Assembly (NCBI GenBank): GCA_027489335.1
Contig: JAIXZX010000003.1
Location: forward strand, 1-64,000
Source of the DNA: Caulobacteraceae bacterium
GTDB lineage: Bacteria; Pseudomonadota; Alphaproteobacteria; Caulobacterales; Caulobacteraceae
Direction of reading: 5' to 3'
Length of the DNA stretch: 64,000 nucleotides
Within the stretch, counting starts at the first letter, position 1; each line of letters opens with the position of its first letter. A model generated the notes under the pieces. The model made no database searches and was not told the DNA's origin. It saw only the letters and a program-made list of their open reading frames with translations. Position numbers and translations under genes: made by a program. Shown here piece by piece: positions 45,257 to 54,419 of this stretch.

Positions 45257-46734
45257 GCGGCCTGCCGGATGAAGGCGCGGACGTCGGCGGCCAGGGCCCT
45301 GGCGCTGTCGGCGCCGAGATAGGGCATGTGGCCGGACGGATAGGCCTTCACGGTCACGCGCTCTGGCGGCAGGTCCACCTGGTTCAGGGCGTATTCCGCG
45401 GCGCCCACCGTGGTCACCAGGTCGTAGTGGCCGGCCGCCACGAACAGCCGCAGGGACGGATTGCGCCGCAGGGCCTGGGCGAGCTCGGCCGCGGCGTCGC
45501 GGCCCCGGGGGCCGCCTGGGCCATAGTCCCACTTGGAGTTCACCTGGCTGAAGGCGATGGGGATGTAGGGGGCCTCCATCCGCACCTTCAACTCGCCGGT
45601 CAGATAGCTGTTCATCGCCCCGACAAAGGCCGGCGTGTACTGGCCCATGGCCGGATCATCGGCCACGGGATCGGCGCCGGTGGCCTTCAGGGGCAGCACG
45701 TAGCGGCTGTCATAGGCGCCGACCTGCAGGCCCTTGTCCTTCAAAAGCTCCCGGGAAAAGGCGCCAAGCCCGAGCCGCAGGCGGTTGGCGAGCCACGTCT
45801 GGGCCGGCACGCCGGTCAGGGCGGCTAGTTGCTCGGCCAGCGCCAGCCGATCTGCGGCTGGCACGGCGTTCCCCAGATAGAGGGCGCGCATATAGCCGTC
45901 CGCCGCCAGGGATCGCGCCGCCTCGACGGCTGCGTCCAAGGACCGTCCCTGGCGCAGCTCAGGGCGGTGATACCAGGCGCTCGCCGCCATGGCCGGAAGA
46001 TTGGCGCCGTAAAGGTGGTCGCCCACCGCCCCGCCCATGGCCGGCCCCAGCACCAGAATGCCGTTCAGGGTGATGGCGCCCAGTTCGCCTGAGGGCGAGG
46101 TGGGGCCGCCCATCAGGGTGGTGGCCAGCGCCGCCGCCCGGGTCGTTCCATAGCTCTCGCCCATGACGAACTTGGGCGAGGCCCAGCGGTCATTGCGGGT
46201 CAGCCAGTCGGCGATGAATTTGGCGACGGCCAGGGCGTCCTGATTGACGCCGTAAAAGTCCTCCGTCCGCCCGCCTGGCAGCACGCGGCTGAAGCCGGTG
46301 CCCGGCGGGTCGATGAAGACGAGGTCTGCGACATCCAGCAGGGCGTTGGGATTGTCCTTCAGGGGGAAGGGCGGGACCGTGGGCGGATTGACCTCATCGG
46401 CGAAGTCCACCTGCCGGGGACCGGCCATGCCGAGGTGCAGCCACACTGAAGACGAGCCCGGGCCGCCGTTGAAGATGAAGACCACCGGACGGTCTGGCTT
46501 GGCGACCTTCTCCACATAGCTGAACGAGAACAGGGCCGCAGCCGGGGCGTCCTTGGCGTCGCGCAGGATCGTCTCCCCAGCGGTGGCCTCATAGGCCACC
46601 CGTCGTCCGCCGAAGACGCCCACATGCTGGGTGACGAAGCTCCGGGCCGCCGGCTCCGCCTGGCCGGGCTGCGGGAGCGCCGCCAGCAGACCTAGGGCGA
46701 GGGCTGCGGTCAGCAGGCGTGCTGCGAACCTCAT
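45241..46734 (-). CDS. S10-family serine carboxypeptidase-like protein (second of a tandem pair)
   Basis: A 497-residue protein from ATG 46734, overlapping the stop of the paralog upstream (ATGA). A signal peptide (LLTAALALGLLAALPQPGQA) is followed by VVFIFNGGPGSSSVWLHLGM (oxyanion block), VFIDPPGTGFSR and the nucleophile elbow FVMGESYGTTRAAAL. The catalytic Asp and His are probably in VAAGHYDLVTT and PSGHMPYLG near the end. These periplasmic serine peptidases trim C-terminal residues from peptides. Coupling to the neighbouring S10 gene implies complementary specificities. Confidence 0.88.
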   Translation of the reverse strand: MRFAARLLTAALALGLLAALPQPGQAEPAARSFVTQHVGVFGGRRVAYEATAGETILRDAKDAPAAALFSFSYVEKVAKPDRPVVFIFNGGPGSSSVWLHLGMAGPRQVDFADEVNPPTVPPFPLKDNPNALLDVADLVFIDPPGTGFSRVLPGGRTEDFYGVNQDALAVAKFIADWLTRNDRWASPKFVMGESYGTTRAAALATTLMGGPTSPSGELGAITLNGILVLGPAMGGAVGDHLYGANLPAMAASAWYHRPELRQGRSLDAAVEAARSLAADGYMRALYLGNAVPAADRLALAEQLAALTGVPAQTWLANRLRLGLGAFSRELLKDKGLQVGAYDSRYVLPLKATGADPVADDPAMGQYTPAFVGAMNSYLTGELKVRMEAPYIPIAFSQVNSKWDYGPGGPRGRDAAAELAQALRRNPSLRLFVAAGHYDLVTTVGAAEYALNQVDLPPERVTVKAYPSGHMPYLGADSARALAADVRAFIRQAAQGSE

Positions 46735-48221
46735 GGGGCGGCTGTCACAAAGGCCCGGACGTCGGCCATCATCTGGGCCAGGCTCGCCTCCACCGAATAG
46801 GCCATATGCCCGCCCTGATAGCTCAGCGCCTGGGCGCGGTCCTTGGGCCATCCCGACAGGGCCAGGCCGTAGTCCATGGCGCCGGTGGTGGTCTGGGTGT
46901 CCTGATGGCCATTCATCATCAAGACCCGGAAGTCGGGATTGAGGGCGAACACCTCGCTGACCGGGCTCATGAACGGATAGTCCGAAAAGGGCGAGGCCGG
47001 CCCTTCGGCGTAGCGCCATCCGGCGGTCACGGGGCTGCGGGAGTTGTAGGCGCCCAGGTCGCCCACCTTCAGGGTGTCGCGGGCATAGACCTCGAAGGCG
47101 GCGATCAGCGCCTCAGGCAGCACCCGGGACGGATCGGCGGCCCGCTGGCCAGCCGGCGCCGAAGGGCCGGTATATCGGGCGTCGGCCATGCCAAGCGTCA
47201 GGCCCTGATCCTTCAGGAGTTCGACCCGGAAGCGCTCCTTGGTGATCCGCAGATTGTTCTCGACATAGAAGGCCGCCGGAATGCCGCTATAGGCCTCAAG
47301 CTTCTGGGCGACGGCGGCCCGGACCGCGGGGACGAGATCATCCCCCTGGGCGAGCGCGGTCAGGTATTCGGTGCGGGCGAAGGTGCGAATCTCGGCCATC
47401 CAGGCCTCGAAGTCCTGGCCCTTCAGGTCGGCCTTGCCGTGCCACCAGGCGCTGGCCGCCAGCGTCGGAAGGGAAACCACATAGCTGATGATGTTCTGCG
47501 GCCGCTGGACGTATTCGACGATGTTCATCGCCTGACCCATGAACACCGCGCCGCGCAGGTTCTGGTCCTGCGGCAGCTTCTGGATCTGATTGACGGCGAC
47601 GGCGGCCCGGATGGTGCCGTAACTTTCGCCGAACAGATATTTGGGCGAGGCCTCGCGACCATGGGCCTTCGACCAGGCCACGACGAAGTCGGTCAGCTGG
47701 CGGGCGTCGGCCTCCACCGAGAAATAGGTCTGCGGATCGACCCCTTCGGCGAAGCGGCTGAACCCGGTGCCAGCCGGGTCGAAGAAGACCAGATCGGCCA
47801 CATCGAGCACGGTATAGGGATTGTCGACGATCTTGAAGCTGGCCGGATCGGCGCTCAGGTCATCGGGAACCGCCAGCCGCTTGGGCCCGAATGCGCCCAT
47901 GTGCAGATAGGGCGAGGGCGAGATGGGCCCGCCGTTGAACACGAAGATCACTGGCCGCTCAGGGTTGGCTGTGCGCCCTGTGGCCACATAGGCGGTGCTC
48001 ACCAGACGCACACCTGGACCGCCCTCGGGGCCTGGCAGGTCAAAGGCTTCGACCCGGGCCTGGTAGGCGACCGTCTTGCTATTGAAGACGCCCCGGTGCT
48101 GGGTCACCACCGGTGCTTCCAGGGTGACGGGCGCCAGGGGCGGGGCTGGTTGGGCGTTTGCGGCGCCCAGGCTCAGGGCCAGGCAGGCCCCGATGGCGAG
48201 TCCCCGTCCGAAGATGCTCAT
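46731..48221 (-). CDS. S10-family serine carboxypeptidase-like protein (first of a tandem pair)
   Basis: A 496-residue protein from ATG 48221, chosen because GGGAGGG is eight bases upstream; ATG 48227 and GTG 48248 are in-frame alternatives. The signal peptide is LAIGACLALSLGAANAQPA. The oxyanion block reads FVFNGGPISPSPYLHMG, where the usual Gly-Ser-Ser is replaced by Ile-Ser-Pro. The nucleophile is in LFGESYGTIRAAV, and the terminal His in YQGGHMAYS. The changed oxyanion region might alter activity. It is downstream of Lrp copy B on the same strand. Confidence 0.87.
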   Translation of the reverse strand: MSIFGRGLAIGACLALSLGAANAQPAPPLAPVTLEAPVVTQHRGVFNSKTVAYQARVEAFDLPGPEGGPGVRLVSTAYVATGRTANPERPVIFVFNGGPISPSPYLHMGAFGPKRLAVPDDLSADPASFKIVDNPYTVLDVADLVFFDPAGTGFSRFAEGVDPQTYFSVEADARQLTDFVVAWSKAHGREASPKYLFGESYGTIRAAVAVNQIQKLPQDQNLRGAVFMGQAMNIVEYVQRPQNIISYVVSLPTLAASAWWHGKADLKGQDFEAWMAEIRTFARTEYLTALAQGDDLVPAVRAAVAQKLEAYSGIPAAFYVENNLRITKERFRVELLKDQGLTLGMADARYTGPSAPAGQRAADPSRVLPEALIAAFEVYARDTLKVGDLGAYNSRSPVTAGWRYAEGPASPFSDYPFMSPVSEVFALNPDFRVLMMNGHQDTQTTTGAMDYGLALSGWPKDRAQALSYQGGHMAYSVEASLAQMMADVRAFVTAAP

Positions 48222-48308
48222 GGCCATGACCCTCCCAGCTGACGACACAGCCTAGCCGCAGGTCCTCAGATTATCTTGCCCTTGTGGGCGCGGCCCCGGC
48301 GGCCCCTT

Positions 48309-48321
48309 GGATAGGCTATGC
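48309..48321. promoter_or_regulatory. Near-match to the GCAT-N5-ATGC element upstream of the S10 pair
   Basis: GGATAGGCTATGC differs from GCAT-N5-ATGC at one position and lies about 90 bases before the S10 start, right after the lrp copy B stop. On its own it is weak; it is listed because of the other sites. Confidence 0.3.
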
Positions 48322-48329
48322 GGCGGCGC

Positions 48330-48812
48330 CTAGCGGAAGGTCCGGTGCCGCAGGGGCACGGCCGTGGTGGATTTGGACTCCGACAGGGTCACGATGGAGC
48401 GCACATCGACCACGCCTGGCAGCTTCAGGATCGTGGAGAAGATGAAGTCCTGGTACCAGTTCACGTCGGGCGCCAGCACCTTCATCATGCAGTCCATCTC
48501 GCCGAAGACGGCGTAGCACTCCAGGATCTCGGGGATGTCGTGGATGGCCTTGAAGAAGCCCTCCCGCTCCTGGTCGGTGAGGGTGGTCATCTTCACCTGG
48601 GCGAAGACCTGCATCTTGAAGCCCAGCAGCTGGCGATCAACGATGGCCACGGTCGCCTTGATATAGCCCTCGTCCTTCAGCCGCTGAATCCGGCGCCAGC
48701 AGGGGGACTGCGACAGGCCCACCCGCTCGGCCATCTCGGCGGTGGAGAGCGAGGCGTCCTTCTGCATCAGGTCGAGGATCTTGAGGTCGATCGCGTCCAA
48801 GGCCGACGGCAT
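48330..48812 (-). CDS. Lrp/AsnC-family regulator (copy B)
   Basis: A 160-residue regulator, paralog of copy A (43310-43792), with the same HTH (VGLSQSPCWRRIQRL) and effector domain (DVNWYQDFIFSTILKLPGVV). The two could bind the same DNA and form mixed oligomers. Conserved promoter spacing of the GCAT-N5-ATGC elements upstream of both genes points to a recent duplication including the regulatory region. It is upstream of the tandem S10 genes and divergent from the class I/II aminotransferase. Confidence 0.93.
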   Translation of the reverse strand: MPSALDAIDLKILDLMQKDASLSTAEMAERVGLSQSPCWRRIQRLKDEGYIKATVAIVDRQLLGFKMQVFAQVKMTTLTDQEREGFFKAIHDIPEILECYAVFGEMDCMMKVLAPDVNWYQDFIFSTILKLPGVVDVRSIVTLSESKSTTAVPLRHRTFR

Positions 48813-48852
48813 ATCTTATGTCTCCCCATCTCGCACGGAGCATAGCGGATGC
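48809..48852. promoter_or_regulatory. Tandem GCAT-N5-ATGC elements at the lrp copy B start
   Basis: GCATATCTTATGT at 48809-48821 (one mismatch) and GCATAGCGGATGC at 48840-48852 (perfect) repeat the 31-bp spacing and start-codon overlap of copy A. The region is shared with the divergent aminotransferase gene. Confidence 0.6.
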
Positions 48853-48975
48853 GGAGACCACCCCTGTCAAGGAACACAAAGGCAAGAAAAACCAAGGCCC
48901 GTAACTAGGATCGGTTCCTGGGCGCCTGCCGCTTTCTGGCGGGCCAGGGAGTGTGCTGGCCATGGGGGCGAGGCC

Positions 48976-50145
48976 TTGAATTCAGCGAGTGCGCGGCTGA
49001 GCCTGCCATCCGGCGACGGGTTTCGCTCAGGGCTCGAGGGCGGCTACACCGCCTGGGTTCGCGAGGTCCTGGGCGCGGTGGCGACCGAGCCGCGAGCCGC
49101 CGTCCTGTTCGACTCCACCATCAAGGAGCCCACCGACCTGCTGGCCGCCGTCGTGCGCGAGGCGTTCCGGGATGGGGTCACCGACCGCTTTGAAAGCACC
49201 TTCGCCGGGGGCAATCGCTATGTGGCCGCCGCGGTCGCCAAACGCCACGGCGTCCAGCCCGAGCAGGTGATCTGCACGACTGGCGCCACCAGCGCCATGG
49301 CGATGGCCATGACCGCCTTCGTCGCTCCGGGTGATCATGTGATCGTCGAGGCGCCGGCCTTCGACCTGCTGCCCGCCCTGGCGCAACAGGCCCAGGCGAA
49401 GATCACGCCGCTGCCCCGTCGGGCGCCGGACTTCGCCATCGACCTGGATGAGCTGCGGGCGCTGGTGCGGCCTGACACCCGCCTGATCCTGCTGACCCAG
49501 GTGCACAATCCGTCGGGAGCGGTCCTGGACGCCCAGACCCTGCGGGCTATCGCCGACATCGCCCGGACTGCGGGCGCCCGCGTCCTCATCGATGAGGTCT
49601 ATGCCGATTTCGCCGATGTGGGGTCTGCGGTCGGTCTGTCTGACGTCTTCATCAGCGCCGGCAGCCTGACCAAGGTGCAGGGCCTGTTCGCCCTTAAGTG
49701 CGGCTGGGCCGTCGGGTCCGCGGCCAACATCGCCGCCATTCAGGCCGCGAACCCGCAGGGGGACCTCGGGGTCTCCAAGCTCGCCCACGCCATTGGCGCC
49801 CTGGTGCTGGAGGACATGGCGCCGTTCGACGCCCATTGGCGGGGCGTGCTGGCGGCCGCCCGCCCGGTGCTCTGCGCCCATGTGGACCGCATGGCGGCTG
49901 ACGGTCTGATCGTCGGCGAGCCGCCCGCCTATGGGTGCATGTACTTTCCCCAGGTGGTCGGGGTCGGCGACACCCTCAGTCTCGCCTCCCGGCTCTGGAG
50001 CGAAGAGAAGATCGTCGTGGCGCCGGGCGAGTTCTTTGGTCAGCCAGGGCATGTTCGGATCGGCTTTGGCGGGGACGCCGAGGCGCTCGATGCTGGGCTC
50101 GGTCGTCTGCACGCCGCCCTGCTGCGCCGCCGGGGAGCGCCGTGA
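48976..50145 (+). CDS. Class I/II PLP-dependent aminotransferase
   Basis: About 389 residues from TTG 48976, the first plausible start before the conserved part; a run of G lies 7 bases upstream. The exact start is uncertain. The fold is aminotransferase class I/II with the cofactor block TTGATSAMAMAMTAF, NPSGAVLDAQTLRAI, LIDEVYADF and the Schiff-base Lys in ISAGSLTKVQGLFALKCGW. The usual SLSK-type site is SLTK here. It has no signal peptide, so it acts in the cytoplasm on imported amino acids. It is divergent from Lrp copy B and upstream of the TonB receptor. Confidence 0.83.
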   Translation: MNSASARLSLPSGDGFRSGLEGGYTAWVREVLGAVATEPRAAVLFDSTIKEPTDLLAAVVREAFRDGVTDRFESTFAGGNRYVAAAVAKRHGVQPEQVICTTGATSAMAMAMTAFVAPGDHVIVEAPAFDLLPALAQQAQAKITPLPRRAPDFAIDLDELRALVRPDTRLILLTQVHNPSGAVLDAQTLRAIADIARTAGARVLIDEVYADFADVGSAVGLSDVFISAGSLTKVQGLFALKCGWAVGSAANIAAIQAANPQGDLGVSKLAHAIGALVLEDMAPFDAHWRGVLAAARPVLCAHVDRMAADGLIVGEPPAYGCMYFPQVVGVGDTLSLASRLWSEEKIVVAPGEFFGQPGHVRIGFGGDAEALDAGLGRLHAALLRRRGAP

Positions 50146-50426
50146 GCGGGCGGGTCCAGTGCGCCCCGGCGCTTGGATGCGACAGTCGGTCTCGCCTGAG
50201 GGTCCGCATTGGACATGCGACGTGGCCTGACCGTCTGCATAAACGATTTGCGACATGCCGGTGACGCTTGGGCTTTCGAAAAGAAAAACCGGCGGTGGCT
50301 GACTAGTCTGACGTGACTGCAATCACGGGCTTCGGGCCATGCCCAACGCACCTGCTCAAAGACGGTGGGGCGTGCGGGTCTGAGGCGCTTGGATTTTGGG
50401 GGCCGCTTCGGCCAATGGGGGATGCA
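50146..50426. promoter_or_regulatory. Leader region of the TonB receptor operon with GCAT-N5-ATGC element
   Basis: GCATTGGACATGC at 50206-50218 is a perfect copy, and GCATAAACGATTT at 50237-50249 is a degenerate second one exactly 31 bp on, matching the spacing at both lrp promoters. The region also has a purine-rich stretch (AAAAGAAAAACC near 50280). Otherwise no clear promoter or RNA. Confidence 0.55.
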
Positions 50427-53372
50427 ATGAGCTATCAGTCGATCCGGGGGCGCCTGCTCGCCACCACCATGTTGGGCGCGGCGATGGCCGCGGCGCTCTC
50501 GGCCGCGCCGGCCGTCGCTCAGACGGGCGACGACACCCAGCTGCAGGAGATCATCGTCACCGGCTCGCGGATCCGCCGCGTCGAGGTGGACACCGCAGCG
50601 CCGGTCCTGTCGGTGGATCAGCAGTCCTTCACCGACCGCGGGGTGGTGCAGGTCGGCGATCTGATGAACCAGATCAGCTCCAACATCCCCAACTATCCCA
50701 TCGCCGCGGGCTCTGGCTCGGCGGCGGGCGCGGGCCAGCAGTTCCCCAACCTCTTTGGCCTGGGCGCCGGGCGCACCCTGACCCTGGTCAATGGCCGGCG
50801 CTTCGTGGCCTCGTCCAATGGCCTGGCCGGCTCGTCGGTGGACACCAACATGATCCCGCTCGGTCTGCTGGACCGGGTCGAGGTGGTGCAGGGCGGCGGC
50901 GCGGCCGTCTATGGCTCCGACGCCATCGCAGGCGTGATCAACTATGTGCTGAAGACCAATTTCGAAGGCGTCGAGCTCGACGCCCAGACCGGGATTTCGT
51001 CGCGCAGCGACTATCCGGTCCACGCCCTGCGCGGCACCTTCGGCAAGAACTTCATGGATGACCGGGGCAATGTGGCCCTGAACCTGGAATGGTCGCAGAA
51101 CGACTCCCTGCTCGACTATGACCGGCCGCGGAGCAATCTGGGCCGCATCACCGTGCCCAATTCCGCCAACACCTCGAGCACCGACGGCATCCCCTCGGTG
51201 AAGGAAATCTTCGACGCCCGGTTCTGGGAGTTCAATCCCAATGGCGTCATCTTCACCACGCCGGCTCCGGTCCCCGGCTTCCTGCTCGGCCAGCAGTTCA
51301 CCTCGGCCGGCGGGCTCGCGGCCTACAACCCCGGCTCGATCCAGGGCGTGCCCTTCGCCAGCGGTGGCGACGGCCTGACCTATCGTGAGCTGGCCGCCCT
51401 GCGCACCGGCGTCGAGCGCTTCAGCGCCAACGCCATCGGCCACTTCGACCTGACCGACCGGGTCCGCCTGACCGGGGAGTTGCTCTATGGCCGCACAGAG
51501 GGGACCGATCCCTATGCGGCCCAGGCCAACAACACCGTGCTCAACAACGCCGCCTCCGGCTCCGGCGTCATCGCCTTCACCCGCAACAACGCCTTCCTGA
51601 CGCCGGCGACGGTGGCCCAGCTCACCGCCCTGCGGCCGGCCTTCGGGGCCGGCGCGCCGCTGTTCCTGTCCAAGTGGTTCGACGATCTGCTGCCGACCCG
51701 CGAAGGCAGCCAGGTGACCGAGAGCTACCGCGCCCTGGCCGGCCTGGAAGGTGACTTCGACTACGCCGACCGCAACTTCTACTGGAGCGCCACGGTCAGC
51801 CGCGGCGTCACCGATGGTCGCCAGGAGGCCTGGGGCGTCGACACCGCGCGCTTCAACAACGCCGTCAACGCCGTGCGTAACGGCGCCGGGACCATTGTCT
51901 GCGCCATCAACGCCGACGCCAGCACCGCCAATGACGACGCCGCCTGCGCGCCGATCAATCCGTTCGGCGACGGCAATGTCTCGCCCGAGGCCCGCGCCTA
52001 CGCCACGGTCCAGACCGGTCAGGAGTTCTACAACGTCCAGGACAACTTCCTGGCCACCCTCGGCGGGGATCTCTTCAACCTGCCGGCCGGCCCGGCCAAG
52101 TTCTCCCTGGCCTACGAATATCGTCGCGAAAGCGCCAAGTTCGTGCCGCTTGAGGCCTCTCAGCGGGGTCTGACCGGCTCGCGCGTGCCCACCGTGGCCA
52201 CCCGCGGCGAGTACGACACCAACGAGTATTCGGCCGAGCTGCTGATCCCGATCATCGGCGGCGACGTGACCTTGCCCTTCGCCCAGGCGGTCGACTTCGA
52301 AGGCGCCTTCCGGCGGGTGAAGAACTCCCTGGCCGGCAGCGAGGATGTCTGGGGGGCTGGCCTGCGCTGGGAGGTCTTTGAGGGCCTGACCCTGCGTGGA
52401 TCGCGCAGCCGCAACTTCCGGGCGCCGACCCTGGAGCAGCTGCTGGCCCCGTCGCGCACCGCCCTGGCCAGCGTCGGCCAGGATCCCTGCGACGCCGACC
52501 GCATCAGCGGCGGCCCGGCCCCGGCCACCCGTCTGGCCAACTGCCAGGCCCTGTTCGCCGCCAATCCGGGCTATGGCCCCCTGGCGACCTTCCAGAACCC
52601 GGCGGAGAACTTCAATGCGGCCCTGGTCACCACCGGCGGCAATCCGAACCTGCGCAATGAGATCTCCGACACCATCACCTACGGCCTGATCTTCCAGCCG
52701 ACCTTCGCGCCGGGCCTCACCCTGGTGGTCGACCGGATCGAGGTGGATCTGACCGACGGCCTGTCGCCGTTCACACCGCAGAACTTCATGGAGACCTGCT
52801 ACGACTCCAGTCCGCAGCCGGTCGACATTTGCAGCCGCTTCACCCGTGACGCCACGGGCGCCACCGCCACGGCCCAGACCACCACCTTCAACGCCGGTGA
52901 GGGCACCTATCGCGGCGAAACCTATTTCGCCGGCTACACCTTCGCGCCCGGCCGCTTCTTCGGCGACGCCGACTGGGGCACGCTCGACCTGTCCATCGAG
53001 GCCACCCACACCTCCAAGCTGGAGACCTCGGTGACCGGCTTCGACCTCACCCGGTCGGACGGCACGGTGGCCATCCCGGACTGGACCACGCGGTTCGACG
53101 CCCGGCATGTGATTGGTCCGGTACGGCTGACCTATTCGATGATCTACCTGCCTGAGGTGAAGGCGAGCCCGACGGCGACGATCGAGAACAACCCGAACCC
53201 GATCATCGAGCGCAACATCCGCCACAGCGTCTCGGGGCAGTACGACTTCGGCAAGTACACGGTGCGCGCCGGTGTCATCAACCTGACCGACGAAGAGCCG
53301 TCCTACCCGACCCGCAACCATGGCGACATCCTGGGCCGCCAGTACTATGTCGGCCTGAACGCCCGCTTCTAG
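50427..53372 (+). CDS. TonB-dependent outer-membrane receptor
   Basis: About 981 residues from ATG 50427, with GGGGGA upstream. A signal peptide ends at APAVAQ (about residue 33). It is followed by a TonB-box-like EIIVTGSRIRR, the plug domain (QVGDLMNQISSNIPNYPIA, LVNGRRFVASSNG, RVEVVQGGGAAVYGSDAIAG) and a large beta barrel with the C-terminal aromatic signature YVGLNARF. The receptor imports a large substrate through the outer membrane by TonB energy. With peptidases, a permease and amino-acid enzymes downstream on the same strand, a peptide or amino-acid derivative is the likely cargo. Confidence 0.93.
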   Translation: MSYQSIRGRLLATTMLGAAMAAALSAAPAVAQTGDDTQLQEIIVTGSRIRRVEVDTAAPVLSVDQQSFTDRGVVQVGDLMNQISSNIPNYPIAAGSGSAAGAGQQFPNLFGLGAGRTLTLVNGRRFVASSNGLAGSSVDTNMIPLGLLDRVEVVQGGGAAVYGSDAIAGVINYVLKTNFEGVELDAQTGISSRSDYPVHALRGTFGKNFMDDRGNVALNLEWSQNDSLLDYDRPRSNLGRITVPNSANTSSTDGIPSVKEIFDARFWEFNPNGVIFTTPAPVPGFLLGQQFTSAGGLAAYNPGSIQGVPFASGGDGLTYRELAALRTGVERFSANAIGHFDLTDRVRLTGELLYGRTEGTDPYAAQANNTVLNNAASGSGVIAFTRNNAFLTPATVAQLTALRPAFGAGAPLFLSKWFDDLLPTREGSQVTESYRALAGLEGDFDYADRNFYWSATVSRGVTDGRQEAWGVDTARFNNAVNAVRNGAGTIVCAINADASTANDDAACAPINPFGDGNVSPEARAYATVQTGQEFYNVQDNFLATLGGDLFNLPAGPAKFSLAYEYRRESAKFVPLEASQRGLTGSRVPTVATRGEYDTNEYSAELLIPIIGGDVTLPFAQAVDFEGAFRRVKNSLAGSEDVWGAGLRWEVFEGLTLRGSRSRNFRAPTLEQLLAPSRTALASVGQDPCDADRISGGPAPATRLANCQALFAANPGYGPLATFQNPAENFNAALVTTGGNPNLRNEISDTITYGLIFQPTFAPGLTLVVDRIEVDLTDGLSPFTPQNFMETCYDSSPQPVDICSRFTRDATGATATAQTTTFNAGEGTYRGETYFAGYTFAPGRFFGDADWGTLDLSIEATHTSKLETSVTGFDLTRSDGTVAIPDWTTRFDARHVIGPVRLTYSMIYLPEVKASPTATIENNPNPIIERNIRHSVSGQYDFGKYTVRAGVINLTDEEPSYPTRNHGDILGRQYYVGLNARF

Positions 53373-53480
53373 GGCGACAAAGGAAAGCGCCGGGCCTTAG
53401 CGCCTGGCGTCCCTGCGGGGGCGGCGCGGTGGCATCCCCATCGCCCGCCCCCGTCTCCATCTCCGAAGGAGGCTCGCCGC

Positions 53481-54419
53481 ATGGCCGCGCAGGCCGCCGA
53501 TCCCATCGTCATCGACGCCGCCGGCGTGCGTCAGGCCCTGACCTACGCCGCGGCGATCCCGGTGGTCCGCGAGGCGATGATTGCGCTCTCCGATGGCCGG
53601 GTGCGCCAACACCTGCGCAGCTTCATCGGCCTGGGCGAGGGCCGCACCTTCGCCATCATGCCCGCCGCCCTGTCGGCGGACGGCGTCTTTGGCGCCAAGC
53701 TGGTCAGCGTTTTCCACGACGGGACCGGCCGCAAGGCCCATGAGGGCCTGGTGGTGATCTTCGACGGCGCCACGGGCGCGCCGGTCTGCCTGGCCGATGC
53801 GGCCGAGGTCACCGCCATCCGCACCGCAGCCGCCAGCGCCGTGGCCACCGAGGCTCTGGCTGCGCCAGGCGCCCGCAGCCTCGCCATACTGGGCCTGGGC
53901 AAGCAGGCCCTGGCTCATCTGGAGGCCCTGCGCCTGGTTCGGCCCCTGGAGGACATCCGGGTCTGGGGCCGGGACTTCGGCCGCGCCCAGGCCTTCGCCG
54001 AACGCCATGGCCTGCGCGCCTGTGAGACGGTCGAACACGCCGTCGATGGGGCGCAGATCATCTGCACCGTCACCGGCGCCGCCGATCCGATCCTGGAGGG
54101 GCGTCTGGTTTCCCCCGGCGCTCACGTCAATGCGGTGGGCTCCAGCGGCCCGGGACAGGCCGAAATCGATACGGACCTGGTGGCCCGATCCCGCTTCATT
54201 GTCGACCATCGCGAGCATGTGCTGGCCCACGGGGGCGAGTTCCTCCGCTCGGGCCTGCCGGCCGATCACATCGCCGCGGAGATCGGCGAGGTGCTGGCCG
54301 GCGCGAAGCCTGGCCGGACCGCCGCCGATCAGATCACCGTCTACAAGTCCCTGGGCCACGCGGCCCAGGACCTTGCCGTCACGGACTGGCTCTATCGTCA
54401 GAAGGACAAGCGACCATGA
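53481..54419 (+). CDS. Ornithine cyclodeaminase/mu-crystallin family protein (first copy)
   Basis: A 312-residue Rossmann enzyme. It has FGAKLVSVFHD (the substrate-binding Lys block), the NAD loop SLAILGLGKQALAHLEALRL and ADAAEVTAIRTAAASAVATE. At the place where true ornithine cyclodeaminases have the catalytic GGDCPGKTE region it reads NAVGSSGPGQAEIDTDLV, lacking the catalytic Asp. It is more likely an imine reductase or amino-acid dehydrogenase of the family. Its stop overlaps the permease start (ATGA), so it is co-translated. Confidence 0.85.
   Translation: MAAQAADPIVIDAAGVRQALTYAAAIPVVREAMIALSDGRVRQHLRSFIGLGEGRTFAIMPAALSADGVFGAKLVSVFHDGTGRKAHEGLVVIFDGATGAPVCLADAAEVTAIRTAAASAVATEALAAPGARSLAILGLGKQALAHLEALRLVRPLEDIRVWGRDFGRAQAFAERHGLRACETVEHAVDGAQIICTVTGAADPILEGRLVSPGAHVNAVGSSGPGQAEIDTDLVARSRFIVDHREHVLAHGGEFLRSGLPADHIAAEIGEVLAGAKPGRTAADQITVYKSLGHAAQDLAVTDWLYRQKDKRP

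Noticed and set aside
50040-53321. Very long open frame on the minus strand opposite the TonB receptor (1093 codons)
   Set aside because: It mirrors the receptor gene base for base, has low-complexity Gly/Arg/Val-rich translation and no family motif; high GC makes such antisense frames common.
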